From assembly GCA_037043015.1 (NCBI GenBank), contig CM073322.1, forward strand, positions 5,529,601 through 5,593,600: a stretch of 64,000 bases of DNA, in the 5' to 3' direction. A program made the position numbers and the translations under genes. Source of the stretch: Bryum argenteum (Eukaryota > Streptophyta > Bryopsida > Bryales > Bryaceae). Positions 31,755-42,572 of this stretch are shown piece after piece; the stretch's first letter is position 1; every line of letters starts with the position of its first letter. The notes under the pieces were generated by a model. It saw only the letters and a program-made list of their open reading frames with translations. It made no database searches and was not told where the DNA came from.

Positions 31755-32033
31755 AGGCTGAGGCGTCTTTTTACTGCCCAACAGACTTTGAACATTTTTC
31801 ACAATGTAAAAAAAAAGAAAAAATTCCAAAATTTTTTATGCTCTATTACATGCAGATATGTTTCGACATATAGAAAAAATTTCGAAATTTTTCAATTCTA
31901 GGCAGATTGCCATTAAAGGAATAAAGGGGCCACATAGACATAGAATGCAGTGTCTTAACTTTTAGAATATAATAGTGCAACGAACATCACCATATATGTG
32001 CTAGCCGGAGTCGTGATGTGGGCCGTTTAGTGG
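30588..32033. other. 3' flank and repeat-rich region
   Basis: Includes the likely 3' UTR to about 30.9 kb. A CACTACTAGAAAA motif at 31,441 looks like one end of a CACTA-type element without a visible partner. A 32-T run lies at 31,722-31,753, with related sequence (ATGCAG.TAT.TTTC.ACAT.TAGAAAAAATTTCGA) on both sides. No gene. Confidence 0.45.
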
Positions 32034-32468
32034 TTAACCCTTAAGCGCCCACAGTGTCGTTTTTCGACATTCTGGATGTGAGGCTCCGTCTTTGGTGCAC
32101 AACCCCGCTTTCATCCCATTGATTTTTCATCCGCCGTTTTTTTTGCTCAACTCCTCGGTGGGTTTACTCTACTCCCTCCTTGGATAAATAGAAAAAACCT
32201 TGATCCTCAATTTGTGAGAGTGGACGAAAGAGATTTTTCATGAAAGTTTTGGTGGTGTGATCTTCACCCCTTTTTTGCATGGATCTTGAAATCCATACCT
32301 CCAAATGGCATGCAACTTGGCGGTCATACTAATTGCCATGCTCCAAAGAAGATCTTACGGTTGGATCTTCCATTTTCATCTTTTATTTGTTTTTACGCAG
32401 TTTTGAAAAAATCAGCATTATTACCAATTGTTAGGAGCTTTACCCCCCCTTGGGCGTTTAGGGGTTAA
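32034..32468. mobile_element. TTAA-flanked (piggyBac-like) non-autonomous element, 435 bp
   Basis: Left end TTAACCCTTAAGCGCCCA; right end TGGGCGTTTAGGGGTTAA (preceded by a C-run), complement TTAACCCCTAAACGCCCA. The 18-bp terminal repeat differs at two positions. The interior has no family-like coding frame. Confidence 0.75.
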
Positions 32469-32518
32469 ACACGTTTATTTGATTATATTTCTTATTTGAT
32501 TGTGTGGTTATTTTGTTA

Positions 32519-32786
32519 TTAACCCCTAACTCTCCTTAAAACCCGGAACGGGTTTCGGAGGTTCCCCGAGGAGAAAAACTCAGCCAACTTTGACCATTAT
32601 AATCTCACAAATGAAGAAGAATGAACGGTTCAAATTTGGTATGTGAAATGAATGTCAGGTGAACTTTGAGATCTTACGGTTGAATCTTTCAAATAATGCT
32701 TAGATTGAGATTTTTTGAGCTGAATCTAAAGGAAGGTCAAATTTTGTGACTTAGACCGTTATACAATAAGGAGAGTTAGGGGTTAA
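32519..32786. mobile_element. TTAA-flanked (piggyBac-like) non-autonomous element, 268 bp
   Basis: The ends are a perfect 20-bp inverted repeat: TTAACCCCTAACTCTCCTTA and its complement. The interior differs from the other TTAA-flanked elements, so this is a separate family with the same terminal logic. It begins 50 bp after the previous element. Confidence 0.8.
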
Positions 32787-33714
32787 TATGTAAATGTTAT
32801 TTAAAGTTGATGTTGTAGTTTGTACTTAGTTTATGTTGATATTGTGGTAGAGGGCTGATTTTGAGTAGTCAAAGATTGTTTGGTAAGAAGATAGGGATAA
32901 GGATGGATAATGGTGCAACAAAGTGAAGGCTTGCCATTAGATCAACCAAGGTGGAGCTATTGTTTGACCAAATGGTGACTAGGTATTGGACCGACCATGG
33001 AAGGTTGACAAAGTGAAGGCTTGCCATTGGACCGACCAAGGTGAAGCTTTCGTTTGACGAAATGGCGACTTCTCATTGGACCGACCTTGCAAAAGTCTTC
33101 TTTGTGTAGCCAAGTATGTGGTAATCTCTTATTGGTTAGGTCTTGGAGGTTGAGTAGTATAAGTAGACTAGGATTTGAGAGTGAAGGCATTAGCGTTTGG
33201 AGTTTGAAGTGTGTTTGGAGTGTGAGAGCTTTGGAGTGAAGTGACTTCAACCTCACTTGTTTTCAAGCTATGAAGACAAAATTTAGAGGATAGCTTTGTT
33301 GTTATATAAGTAGTATTCTATCAAAAAGTCAAGTTCTTATCATCAATAATCTAGAAGATATGCTTGTTGGAGTAACCGGGGGTTTGTAGAAGTGTGTAAG
33401 TGGAGAGGTTGATTGAAGTTCCACTCATACAAATCTCTTTAACTACCATACCAAGAAGCACCGTGCTTACTCGGATGCATGATAATCTTTATGACACCAG
33501 AGGACCGGATGAGCAGATTGGGGACATGTATCGGTCCAAATTGCCGAAAGTGACCAACATTACTATATATGCGCGGCAGTGAAGGAATTTACAAAAATAA
33601 AGGAAAATTACTAGTGGAGATATATATTGGTGATGCCTTATCCATTGACCATGTGTTAATCTGATGGTGCCTATAAATAGAAATAAAGATGTAAAGTAGT
33701 GTCTCTTATGATTA
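32787..33714. other. Non-coding region with a minisatellite
   Basis: Apart from the 90-bp repeat listed separately, no gene or element end was recognised between the TTAA-flanked element and the SWIM fragment. Confidence 0.4.
32918..33097. repeat. 90-bp tandem duplication
   Basis: Two units start with ACAAAGTGAAGGCTTGCCAT at 32918 and 33008. Within each, ATTGGACCGACC-like and GTTTGAC.AAATGG motifs recur, giving a shorter internal periodicity. Confidence 0.8.
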
Positions 33715-34588
33715 CTATGCATGCTCGAGAATATTGATGACCTCTAGTATGCGCATAAATTCATTGAACTTGTAGCTTGGGGCATGAATGAATAAATCCT
33801 CCTTGTAGTTCATCTTACAAAGATAGCGCAAGATGTAATACACATGCTTGCAATACACCCATTGACCCTTTCTACCCAATGCGTCTACTTGCATCTTCAA
33901 GGAATCAAGGCATGTACATGCGGGTAGGTCCGTGAAAGTGACACAATATGGCTTCTCTGCTTTGATGTCAAGAGTGATAACACATCCCGAACCTGGGTAT
34001 GGAATGGCAAGAACCTTGGAGACGTAACAGTACTTCATAAGTGCGGCACTAGTCCATTTTTTTCATATTCAATGCTGAGTATTATTTGTCCTTCGAAGCA
34101 AGTGGTTGTTTCGGTAGATGAAATGAGAGTCCGGATTTGTTAAAGTTGGCACATGGAAGCATGACTGTGGAAGAGGCATGTTTTGGGAAGCTTGGAATTG
34201 CCTTCTAGGTGAAAGAAATCCACCTTGCTGCAGTTGGAAACCTTTTTCCTCGAATACTGCTACTTCTCGTCCTGATGGACCAAGTCAATGGAATGGACGG
34301 CCAATCAATAACAAAGAACTTTTTAGACCCCTTTATACATCGATTAATATCATCTGAGCAAAACCAATACTCAGCCACCACATTCCGAGTGGATCTATAA
34401 TCCATTTTCATACCAACATAAGTGGGCGCCAGTGCTCTTTGATTTCCACGCACAACTCTTGTGTATTGTGCTTGGAATTCTGGTAGAATGCTTCTATTGG
34501 TGGCTCTTTGGGGGCACTTCATCCAATGGAATAAGCAAGTGTGTTCCTTGTTTTCCATGGGCTGATTCTTGTTTCCACTACCATACAA
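33715..34588 (-). pseudogene. SWIM zinc-finger fragment of an unassigned element
   Basis: Two minus-strand frames, 34588-34205 and 34038-33715, with a broken link. The second contains CTCLDSLKM and, after a basic GRKGQW stretch, VYCKHVYYIL: the CxC...CxH pattern of a SWIM zinc finger, often found in transposase-derived proteins of plants. The first contains VAEYWFCSDDINRCIKGSKK and VIDWPSIPLTW, not recognised. Whether both belong to one ancestral protein is inference. The upper edge overlaps the pogo-like transposase remnant in another frame. Confidence 0.55.
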
Positions 34589-35529
34589 AATATGGTCGAC
34601 GTGCCTTTCAATGCAGTTTTAAAAGGTTTAAACAAACACACATCCAACGGTTGCATCGCGTGTGACGTAAGCGATGGTAGCGTTAGGAGATCAAAGTCTT
34701 GCCGACGTGCTTCAACAATTGTGTCGATAGACAGATCGCTTGCATGCCTATCTAAGATTAGCAGGTGCCTCCGCTCGCAAGAGATACCTCCAAATTGGTC
34801 AATCGACTTCACAAAGTGGGATATCCACTTAGAAAACAAAAACTTGTCATCCACGCATAGGACTGCATGGCTATAGTGGCGCCACTTTCACAGCTCGCTA
34901 TATAATTGCGACGAAATCTCTTACCCTTAAACACATAGAAGCTAGGACACTTGTCCTGCAGCATTGACGCATACAAGAACTGATAGCCACACTCTCTCAT
35001 CTAGCATCACTTGATGGACAGTGCAAGTACCTCTCCTTGCAAGCGAGCTTGCAAGAACAAGTGCACCTCCGTTCTGTCCAGCCTATGCACCTCTTTCATC
35101 ACAGTTCAAAATTTTGTCCGATAGATACAAATTAGTATCATACAAATGCTTTAAATTTGTATCAAATGACTCAATGTTTTCCTCACAAAGACCACGTGTA
35201 CAAGACGTCTCAAGGCCTTGTGCCACCCGGAGACTTAACTCCGGATGCCAACGCTGCCACCATCTCAACTAGCCTCGTCCGGGTATGCCTTCAATGAAGG
35301 GCGTCTCTCTCCCTTGACATATGTCCGCTACTTTCATCCGCAGTGAGCTCAACGTAATAGGGTGGCCGCGTTGTTGAAGCTGAATGATCCAGTCGACAAT
35401 TAATTCCTCTTCTTCTGAAGACAACACACTTTTGCCACCTCGCTTGCGCCCACGAGTGACACCATAAAGATGGTCGCGTAGTGATGATGGAGGAATCTTG
35501 TAAAGGTTGGCGGCAGTTTGAATTCGCAT
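34519..35529 (-). pseudogene. Pogo/Tc1-mariner-like transposase, frame-broken
   Basis: Minus-strand pieces in order: 35529-35269 with a psq-type helix-turn-helix (QTAANLYKIPPSSLRDHL) and the start of a CENP-B/Tc5-like domain; 35268-35083 with HPELSLRVAQGLETS and LSDKILNCDERGA (first DDE Asp, normally followed by Ser-Gly); about 35000-34809 with VFKGKRFRRNYIASCESGAT; 34854-34519 with HLLILDRHASDLSIDTI (second Asp; the usual DGH is DRH here), LTLPSLTSHAMQPLDVCLFK. These are the ordered blocks of DDE_1 (pogo) transposases. Frame slips near 34,850 and missing residues show it is dead. Termini were not found. Confidence 0.8.
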
Positions 35530-37187
35530 CCCACCTTCAACTGCCTACATGGCTCCTGCAAGTTGCTCATCAGTCTACAGACCCGTCTGCCGCGAGCGCT
35601 TTCTGGCTCTCAAAATGTGCAGCCCCTCCCTCGCTTGGTGCATCGACGTTACTAATGTCTTCAAGAACTTGCCGACTTGTCCTGTTTGCATTTGCACATC
35701 TGGTAGCAGAACCACGACCGCGTGATGCCGGCGATGTAAGTCCAACTCTCCAACCATCCCCAATCCGCAATCCTCTCGGCCCCTCCCCAGAGAACCTCCT
35801 CGATGCAGTACTGCCCCCTCCATTCTGACCAAGGAAGCAAGAAATGGTCGTCTGGTCAGATCTCATGAAGTCGCCGCCAACTTGTCTACTCGTCACTGAA
35901 AGTCTTCGGGACGCCCTCAGTTGAGAATTGACATTGGCAGTTGTTGGCTACTAGTGAACCATAGGACTTCCGGCGGCGTTGGAGCGACGTGCACATTGTG
36001 TTCATCTCCAGTTGCATTGCTCACAGCAATGGGAGAAGCCCCGGAGTCACCATGCAGACTTACACTTGATCGCCTCCTCGGCTGATTCATACTCATGAGG
36101 GCGAGCGGTAGCTCATCGCCTAGCAGGTCCAAATCGTCGTCGCGATCCTCAGTACTATCGGACCACCCTCGGTGATCAGCTCCCCTCTCGGAAATCTCAC
36201 GACTCCAACGACCTACCATCGACGTTGACTATGCTCCGAAACCTCAGTGGTCAACTGTGAACAATTCACGCTGCATGCAACCACTCATGCACGTGAAAGC
36301 CCCCCTCTCACGAAGACTTGTGCCAAAACTCGACGTTGAGAAAATCAGAGAGTGTGTGCCGAACCAATGCCGAAGTTCAATCTCATATGCACATATAAGA
36401 GATATTTGTGAAGAAACGAATGTTATTTATGAATTGCAGACAGTTACACCACTTCCAATATTAACGACTTGCTAATCTCTGACATGTTGCACGTCGTTAC
36501 CGAGTTAGTATGTGCAACAACCCGTGGTCTAGATTTCACATCTGCAGGCCGAAATGATCCACGTTCATGTCACTATTCGCACCCGAAATTAGATCTGGTG
36601 GTTTGCATTCCAAGGCGCAGTGAGCGCCACTACCGTCATTCTCTTCGTGACACACCATGAATTACGGTCCCCCACTCCGCCAGCCTGACAACCAATACCC
36701 GCCTCCAAAAAGAGTGTACTTAATGCCTAGTTGCACCTTGGCCCGACCCGCTTCGCACACACCCGGATTCGGGTGCCCAAGTATCACTCAGGAATGGGGC
36801 TGCTCACGGGAATGGGTGAGCATGCCTTAAAAGACGAAACCTCATTCTTCACCAGAACCACCCCCAAACTGCCACTTTGAGACGAGATATTATAAGTCTT
36901 ATTTCAGCATTCAGTTACTATTTTCAACCGTAGGATCTTCAAGCAGACTACATGAAGAAGTCAACTAGAACATTTTGTAAAATTGGACCGTGCGGATTGA
37001 AAGATATATGCTTACAAGTACATAGAGAAGAAAAGTTATAACAACCCGTACAAAGCGATTGGTTGCAGCTTTTCAATCTGGTCTTCTAAAATTTACAAAA
37101 TACTACCAGAGTGCACATTAGATTGGAAGATTATATCTCTACTTAGGTTCGAGAGGTGCACTCTGTTGCATATAAAATAGTCACACC
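35530..37187. other. Region between the transposase remnant and the SelK-like gene
   Basis: Between 35.55 and 36.25 kb both strands carry moderately long open frames of Ser/Arg/Pro-rich composition (for example minus 36219-35917), possibly a GC-rich CpG-like part of the former element; none is recognised. 36.3-37.1 kb shows nothing supportable. Confidence 0.4.
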
Positions 37188-38385
37188 TCATCCTGCACAG
37201 CATGACCCACAAGGGGCAGGTGCACCTGCAAGGCCAAAAAAGAGAGAAACATCAACACTTGAAAATGTCTGCGTCCCATTTAAACTCTCGTATATCCTGC
37301 TCTCCATCAGTATGCTGCACAATTCACGTAACTCTTTTCTCTTGTTTCTTAAGCCAATTTACAGTGCAGATCTTCCAAACTACTCTTCTATGAATTGAAA
37401 ATCCAGCGGACGTCAAGTGTCTTGCATACCTCAAAACTTTACCTCAGAAATATATACTTTTAAGGTCTAGTGAAACATAAATAATGTTGTAAAATTACAA
37501 GTCAATTGCGTATTCCAAAATTTTCAATATTCTGGATAGAAACCATTTCAGAATGTGTGTTCTGTTTCAAAATCTATTGAGAGGTTGTAATGATAGCAAT
37601 AAGCAATCTGCTGATTGAAGATTAAAACTCTACTTTTTTTTGTTAGTACACCAATATGAAATTATTTGCTACTGTTGCTTTCTCGAGAAGACTAGGGTTT
37701 CGGGACATACTGTGGTCAATGCCGCGCACATTGTCGATGCCACGAGGTGGTCCTCTGCCATAGCCTCCTGACGGACCACCAGGTCCTCCAGGCCCTCCAC
37801 CGCCACCTCCGCCGTATCCCGATCCCCCTGGCCGTCTGTTATCCGACCTCTTCCCGTAATTCTGATGTGCGTCCAACTGCAATCACAAGAAAAAATCGCA
37901 TAAGAAACGAATTCCATCGCAAACCCTAGCTTCATCATACCACTCCTTCCAATTACGTTCCTGTCGGTAAGTGCTCCTCAAAACAGACACTAACAAAGGA
38001 GTCAAAAAAATCTTATTTACATATATTGATCAATCGAGAGCTGATTGTGAGCATGTTAATTGTGTTCTTTTCTTGAACCGAGACACGTTTGAAGTGAGAA
38101 AAGAGCAAGGAACGGACAGTGTGGAAACCTATTACTGATGAGAAGAGGAATCGATCAATTACCGAGAACATAGTTCTGATAAACGAGAGGATGACATTAA
38201 TGATAGCGAAAAACGTGTCGGGAATGATGCTTAATCGCCATGGCGATCTTCGTGCCCGCACTTCCCCTGCAACCAATTTTTTTTCAAACGAAGTAAGGAA
38301 GGAATTCATTTGGACAGAAATTCATGCGAAGATTGATAGAGTTTACAGAGCAATTTCACGAACCTGATTGAATCCAGCTCGCCAT
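37188..38385 (-). CDS. Selenoprotein K-like glycine-rich ER membrane protein (Cys form)
   Basis: Four exons on the minus strand: 38385-38364, 38266-38163, 37876-37711 and 37225-37188; 109 residues, phases consistent. After a short MASWIQSGEV start, RRSPWRLSIIPD leads into a single hydrophobic membrane segment (FFAIINVILSFIRTMF, about residues 26-41), then a basic and Gly/Pro-rich cytosolic tail with RGPPRGIDNVRGIDH and a final SAPAPCGSCCAG. This is the layout of SelK/SelG-like proteins (SelK_SelG family): N-terminal anchor in the ER membrane and a Gly-rich tail. Animal SelK acts in ER-associated degradation and palmitoylation complexes; plant forms use Cys, as here, not selenocysteine. The first and last exons are only 22 and 38 bp, so they are easily missed. 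Confidence 0.85.
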
Positions 38386-38490
38386 CGTTCCGCAATCGAA
38401 ATGACAAACCCTGACCGTGGTCGGAAGACTATGAAACTGGATGGGAACGTTCTCTTTTCATCCGTAAGGTCAGAAACCATTCATCCTGAT

Positions 38491-38558
38491 TTAACCCTTA
38501 AACACCCAAGCATGCTCCTTTAGTGTATTTTCAGAGGGGCTGGGCGTTTAAGAGTTAA
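38491..38558. mobile_element. 68-bp TTAA-flanked miniature element
   Basis: TTAACCCTTAAACACCCAAG at the left and TGGGCGTTTAAGAGTTAA at the right form an imperfect inverted repeat with a 30-bp loop. It has the same termini as the larger elements at 27.2, 32.0 and 40.1 kb. It sits about 105 bp upstream of the SelK-like start codon, in its probable promoter. Confidence 0.7.
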
Positions 38559-39597
38559 GATCACCTGAAAATTTCCATTATTCCTTCTTGTGTTATTAAA
38601 AGATTGAAAGCGTTTAATTTATTGTAGGATCTTTTACTTTATGCTTCAATTATCAAGCTTTTTTAAGTCACTCAAAATCCTCTTAAATTCTAGTGGTAGA
38701 AAAATTGAATCAATTAATATAAGGATTTTAGGACTTCAAAAATGTAGTTGTATGTTTTTTGAGTTTGTTTACCTATTCATGTCATTAGATCGCAGAACTT
38801 CGAAAACAACAATTCTAACTCTAATTGATCAATGCATTAGAGAAAGGCACCATTCCGGTGCCTCTAATGTATTGCGTATGATTCTATATGGGCCAAAAAA
38901 AGTAATGGTATAGTTTTTAAAGTACAATATACTTACTTCTATCATTAATGAGATTGTTTTATATGCACCAAAAAAAATAAATCATATAGGTCTTTGAGTA
39001 CTGTATAGTTACTTTAATCACTAATGAAAACTGTTACAATCTAAATTCTAATTGTGTGATATAAATAAAAAATTGCTCTTGCAGATTGGCTTGTTGGCAG
39101 TCGAGATAAAGAATTGTTTTTTGAGAGGATAAACACTCTTTGGCACTTCCTCAATTGTAACAAGTTTTTCATACCCAATTTTGTTTTGGGTTGCTCAAGA
39201 GTCCACCATGCATTGTACTTTCAAGACACTATTGGTTTATGAATCTATAAAGATGCGATTATTTCCTACAATAAGTAAATGTTAAAATTTCTTACAAGGA
39301 AATGCAAGAGATATCCAACACAATAAAGAACATGTGAATAAAACATTGTATACAAAAATCATTTAAGAATCAAAAGTTTGTATCGAATATGTTTTATTTA
39401 AGACATTAGTTCATGGTTTAAAAAGTCTCAAATGTTTCAAACTCGAATGAAATCCGAATAAGATAAAATTACCAAATTGGATGCCTCTAACTTACTTCGC
39501 TGGACATTTTGATCACTCAATCATGTCATACTAAAAATGGCACTTTTGTATGGCACTTTCACCACTACAGTCCTCAGCTCTTCCGATTAAGGTGGTT
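38559..39597. other. AT-rich intergenic DNA
   Basis: No gene, clear repeat or RNA gene was recognised. Short open frames are not family-like. Confidence 0.45.
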
Positions 39598-39907
39598 GCC
39601 ACACGAGAGGGAGAGGAAGTTTCACAACTTCCTCCAACATGGCATTTTGCCTTCCTTTTCCTTGTTTTTCTCCTTACATTGTGGGCTTCCAAGCACTAGT
39701 GCCTGGTAGTTTTGGAATACATTTATCGTGCCATGTCACATTGCTTTATTGCCATGTAGATTCCAAAGCATTATCCAAAGCAAACTCCAAAGCTAGAAAG
39801 TAATTTCAAGTCATTGTTGCCTCTCCCCATACTTCCTCTCATGTGGCAACTTGCTCATTTGAACCAATACAATTCATATCAACTCACTGCCTTTCCTCTC
39901 GTGTGGC
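39598..39907. mobile_element. Non-autonomous inverted-repeat element, copy 2 (partner of 15.85 kb)
   Basis: Starts GCCACACGAGAGGGAGAGG and ends CCTTTCCTCTCGTGTGGC, an 18-bp terminal inverted repeat with one or two differences. The interior aligns in the same orientation with 15,845-16,178. No target duplication could be fixed and no frame is coding, so the superfamily is open. Confidence 0.75.
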
Positions 39908-40098
39908 ATGGCCCTAAGTTCGAAGCATATGAGCATTCAATATCGGAGCACTGGTGCCTGAGCGATGTTTAGTCAAATCAATTCAATAGTGCACAAGCTT
40001 ATGATACAGGCAGAAGCTAGTAATTTAAGTTTGAGGATTGATAGTTAACACCTTCCAACATTACGAGTGAGGAACGAAGGTGTTGCTTTCCTGTCAAG

Positions 40099-40430
40099 TT
40101 AACCCTTAAACGTCTAAGGAGTCCCGAGGGGCTCTTTTCCAACATAATCTCCTCTGTAGCTCTCAATGTACTCAACTTTTCACTTATATTTTGATGTCAA
40201 ACTGGTCACCTTCTTGTGATGCATTCAAAATGTGAAATTTTAGAATTCAAAATTTGTATGAGTGATTTTGTGCTTTGAAAGGATTGTCGTAGGTAGGTTG
40301 GGTTTGTACACAACGTTGTAGGAGGTACAAGCTCATCATTGATTGGTTCATTCATGATGCCCAAGTCCAAAAGAGGTTGTGATCGAATTTTGGGTTGCCC
40401 CAATCCGTATAGCTAGACGTTTAAGGGTTA
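40099..40430. mobile_element. TTAA-flanked (piggyBac-like) element, reverse copy of the 27.2-kb family
   Basis: Left end TTAACCCTTAAACGTCTAAG, right end CTAGACGTTTAAGGGTTA followed by T instead of A. The whole interior aligns with 27,166-27,536 in reverse complement; this copy lacks the local duplication seen there. Two copies in opposite orientation define the family ends well. Confidence 0.75.
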
Positions 40431-40679
40431 TTATCATCTTCTTAGAATTTCCCCGTCACCCTCAAATCTTTACTACCATCTTCATGAAAACAAAATACTT
40501 CTGAAGTGTTCGAATTCAGGAAACCGCACAGTCTGTGGCTGCGGAGTGTTGTTATTTGATGTCTTGAATTTGTTCTCGCTCACTTGCTCTGTACCTCAGA
40601 AACGGAAGATGGAGAACTCAAATAGCCAAATCGCCTCAAAACTGCCCTATTCTAATGTAAGGCGTAAATTTCCAATTCT

Positions 40680-42050
40680 TGGTATGTAGCTGCAAGTTAG
40701 ATCTAGTGCCTAGCTTGTATGTGTACACGTGTACACCAAATCTCAAATTCAGTTCCTCACCATTTGTGAGATCATTATATTCAAAGTTAGAAAATATGTT
40801 TTTGTCACTTGTATCAAAGAGGGATCAAAGTGTTTTGTGAGCCAAAATAATCAATTTCAGAAGCAAATATGACATGGGGCTTCTGTTCTTATTCTTAGGT
40901 AAGTTAGGTTCATAGTTGCATAATTCTTACCATTATAGCACTTATAGAACCTACATAAATACTTAAAATTTGACATGGAGGTATGTTGAAACTCAACTAC
41001 AAAGGCCGATCTTTGACAATAAAAAAAGGCGTAATAAGAATAACTAGATTGGAAATCCAAATTGTGAGATTTGGCTTTAGAACCTAATTTCCGTACACAA
41101 AGACACAAAACTTGAACGGGAGTTGTAAGTGACTGAAAGAATTTAGTCACTTATAGAGGAGGAAGTAAGGGCATGGTTGCACTTGGTGCAAGAGACGATG
41201 GAGATGAAGACACCTAGTTTGCCTTCGTGGCTTGTTTGAAAGCAATGATCCCGTCGGTATGGAGAGGGACAACGGGCTGAGTGATGTTCAAATATTGACT
41301 TGTTTGGACAGCTTCGACATGCTACAAATGTGCCCCGAGCTATCGTGACTACTGAAGGTGCCGATACGATATACCACCAATACTTTGCCGTTGAGTCAAT
41401 ATGTATACAATGAGAGCATTTATGTTGCAAAGTACCATAGTTATTAAAAATCGATGATGAGAAACTTGGATAGAAATCACAATAGTGGATTCCAAAGTAG
41501 AAAGTGATTGACAACCAAACTCCTTGTGGCAATCATTAATTCTTCAAAAGCAAAGATTGTGGATGCATATGATGATGAGCTATTGAGATATCAATTGTAC
41601 AATTTTGATTTTTGATCTTAGATTACATAAAGTGGATTAGATTGTTTCATGCTCACGTCGCAGCTAAGTACAAGATAATAATGTCTTAGCTCTTGGACAC
41701 ATTTTATTTTTGATATGAAATACTTTTTAAAACTATGATAACAAAAGAAAACCTTCCAACCCAACGTTTGGGGAGTTTTTGAAGTTTTTACGATGTTATT
41801 GATTTCTGTCAAATTTTGAGAATAAATGAGCATATACCGCAGTTTGGGCAGTTTTGGGTAGATCTCTAATACTCTCTTCCGAAACTTTGACTTTAAATTT
41901 CTCCTAGAGTAGAAGGAATTTTGATATGTGAAATTACTTACAAGAAAGGTATTGAAAAACTCTACAACTTGTAAAAGGTTTCAACTTCATGCACGTTGTA
42001 TTGTACAAATCAAAGGTTGACCAATTGTCTGTGATGGGGTCTCTTTCTGT
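40680..42050. repeat. Dispersed repeat, copy A (related to 46.7-47.36 kb)
   Basis: Shared blocks with 46,710-47,360, in the same order: AGATCTAGT.CCTA.CTTGTATGTGTACACGT, TTCAAAGTT, GACATG...GCTTCT, GGAGGTATG, AAACTCAA, AAGGCCG.TCTTTGACAATAA, ATTTTGAGAATAAATGAGCA and CTCTACAAC at the end. This copy is longer because of an insertion near 41.15-41.6 kb. No recognisable coding domain; origin unknown. Confidence 0.6.
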
Positions 42051-42487
42051 GTTTTGGGGTTTAAAGAATTGATGTTACAAAGAATGTATGTTTGTAGAAG
42101 TATACACAATATTGTAAAAAGACAAAAGTTTCATTGATATTCTTCCCCTATCCAAAATAATTGTCTCATTTGCCTCGCAAATGTTGTCCCAAAATAAAGT
42201 ACTATTTAAAATGTGCTCTAGAATAAACATATTTCCAAAAGTAATAGTAAGTTTATGGTTTTCAACACACCAACTTGCAATAGAATAAGCTCACATCACA
42301 ATTTCCTAATTCCAAATCCAAACAATTACATATGGTAGTATATACTGAAACCTTTGCCACATAGTTTTGGTCAAGTGAAAAAGTGGGTGGAAGAGGGAGA
42401 AACAAAGCATAAATTGTACAATGTCCAAAAAAATTTAATGCACGAGTGTTCATGAGTTAATATATACCATTTAGGTGGCTCCTCAAA

Positions 42488-42572
42488 CACTACTAGAAAA
42501 GAGGGGGTTAAGCAATGTTTACACAAAAAGCAATGTTTATAACATTGCTTGACCCCCTCTTTTCTAGTAGTG
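42488..42572. mobile_element. 85-bp near-perfect CACTA-type hairpin
   Basis: CACTACTAGAAAAGAGGGGG with TTAAGCAATGTT is followed by an 18-bp loop and the nearly exact complement, ending CTTTTCTAGTAGTG. Both flanks are AAA, fitting the 3-bp target duplication of CACTA elements. The arms are 32 bp with one mismatch. A transcript would fold into a microRNA-precursor-like hairpin. Confidence 0.8.

Noticed and set aside
37188..37225. A selenocysteine UGA in the SelK-like gene
   Set aside because: The only UGA in frame is the final stop after CGSCCAG, and the redox position is occupied by Cys; no SECIS-like structure was looked for beyond this.
41143..41532. A 129-codon minus-strand frame with several Cys and His residues
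   Set aside because: The spacing fits no zinc-binding family, and the frame lies in an insertion within a dispersed repeat; no splice or start support.
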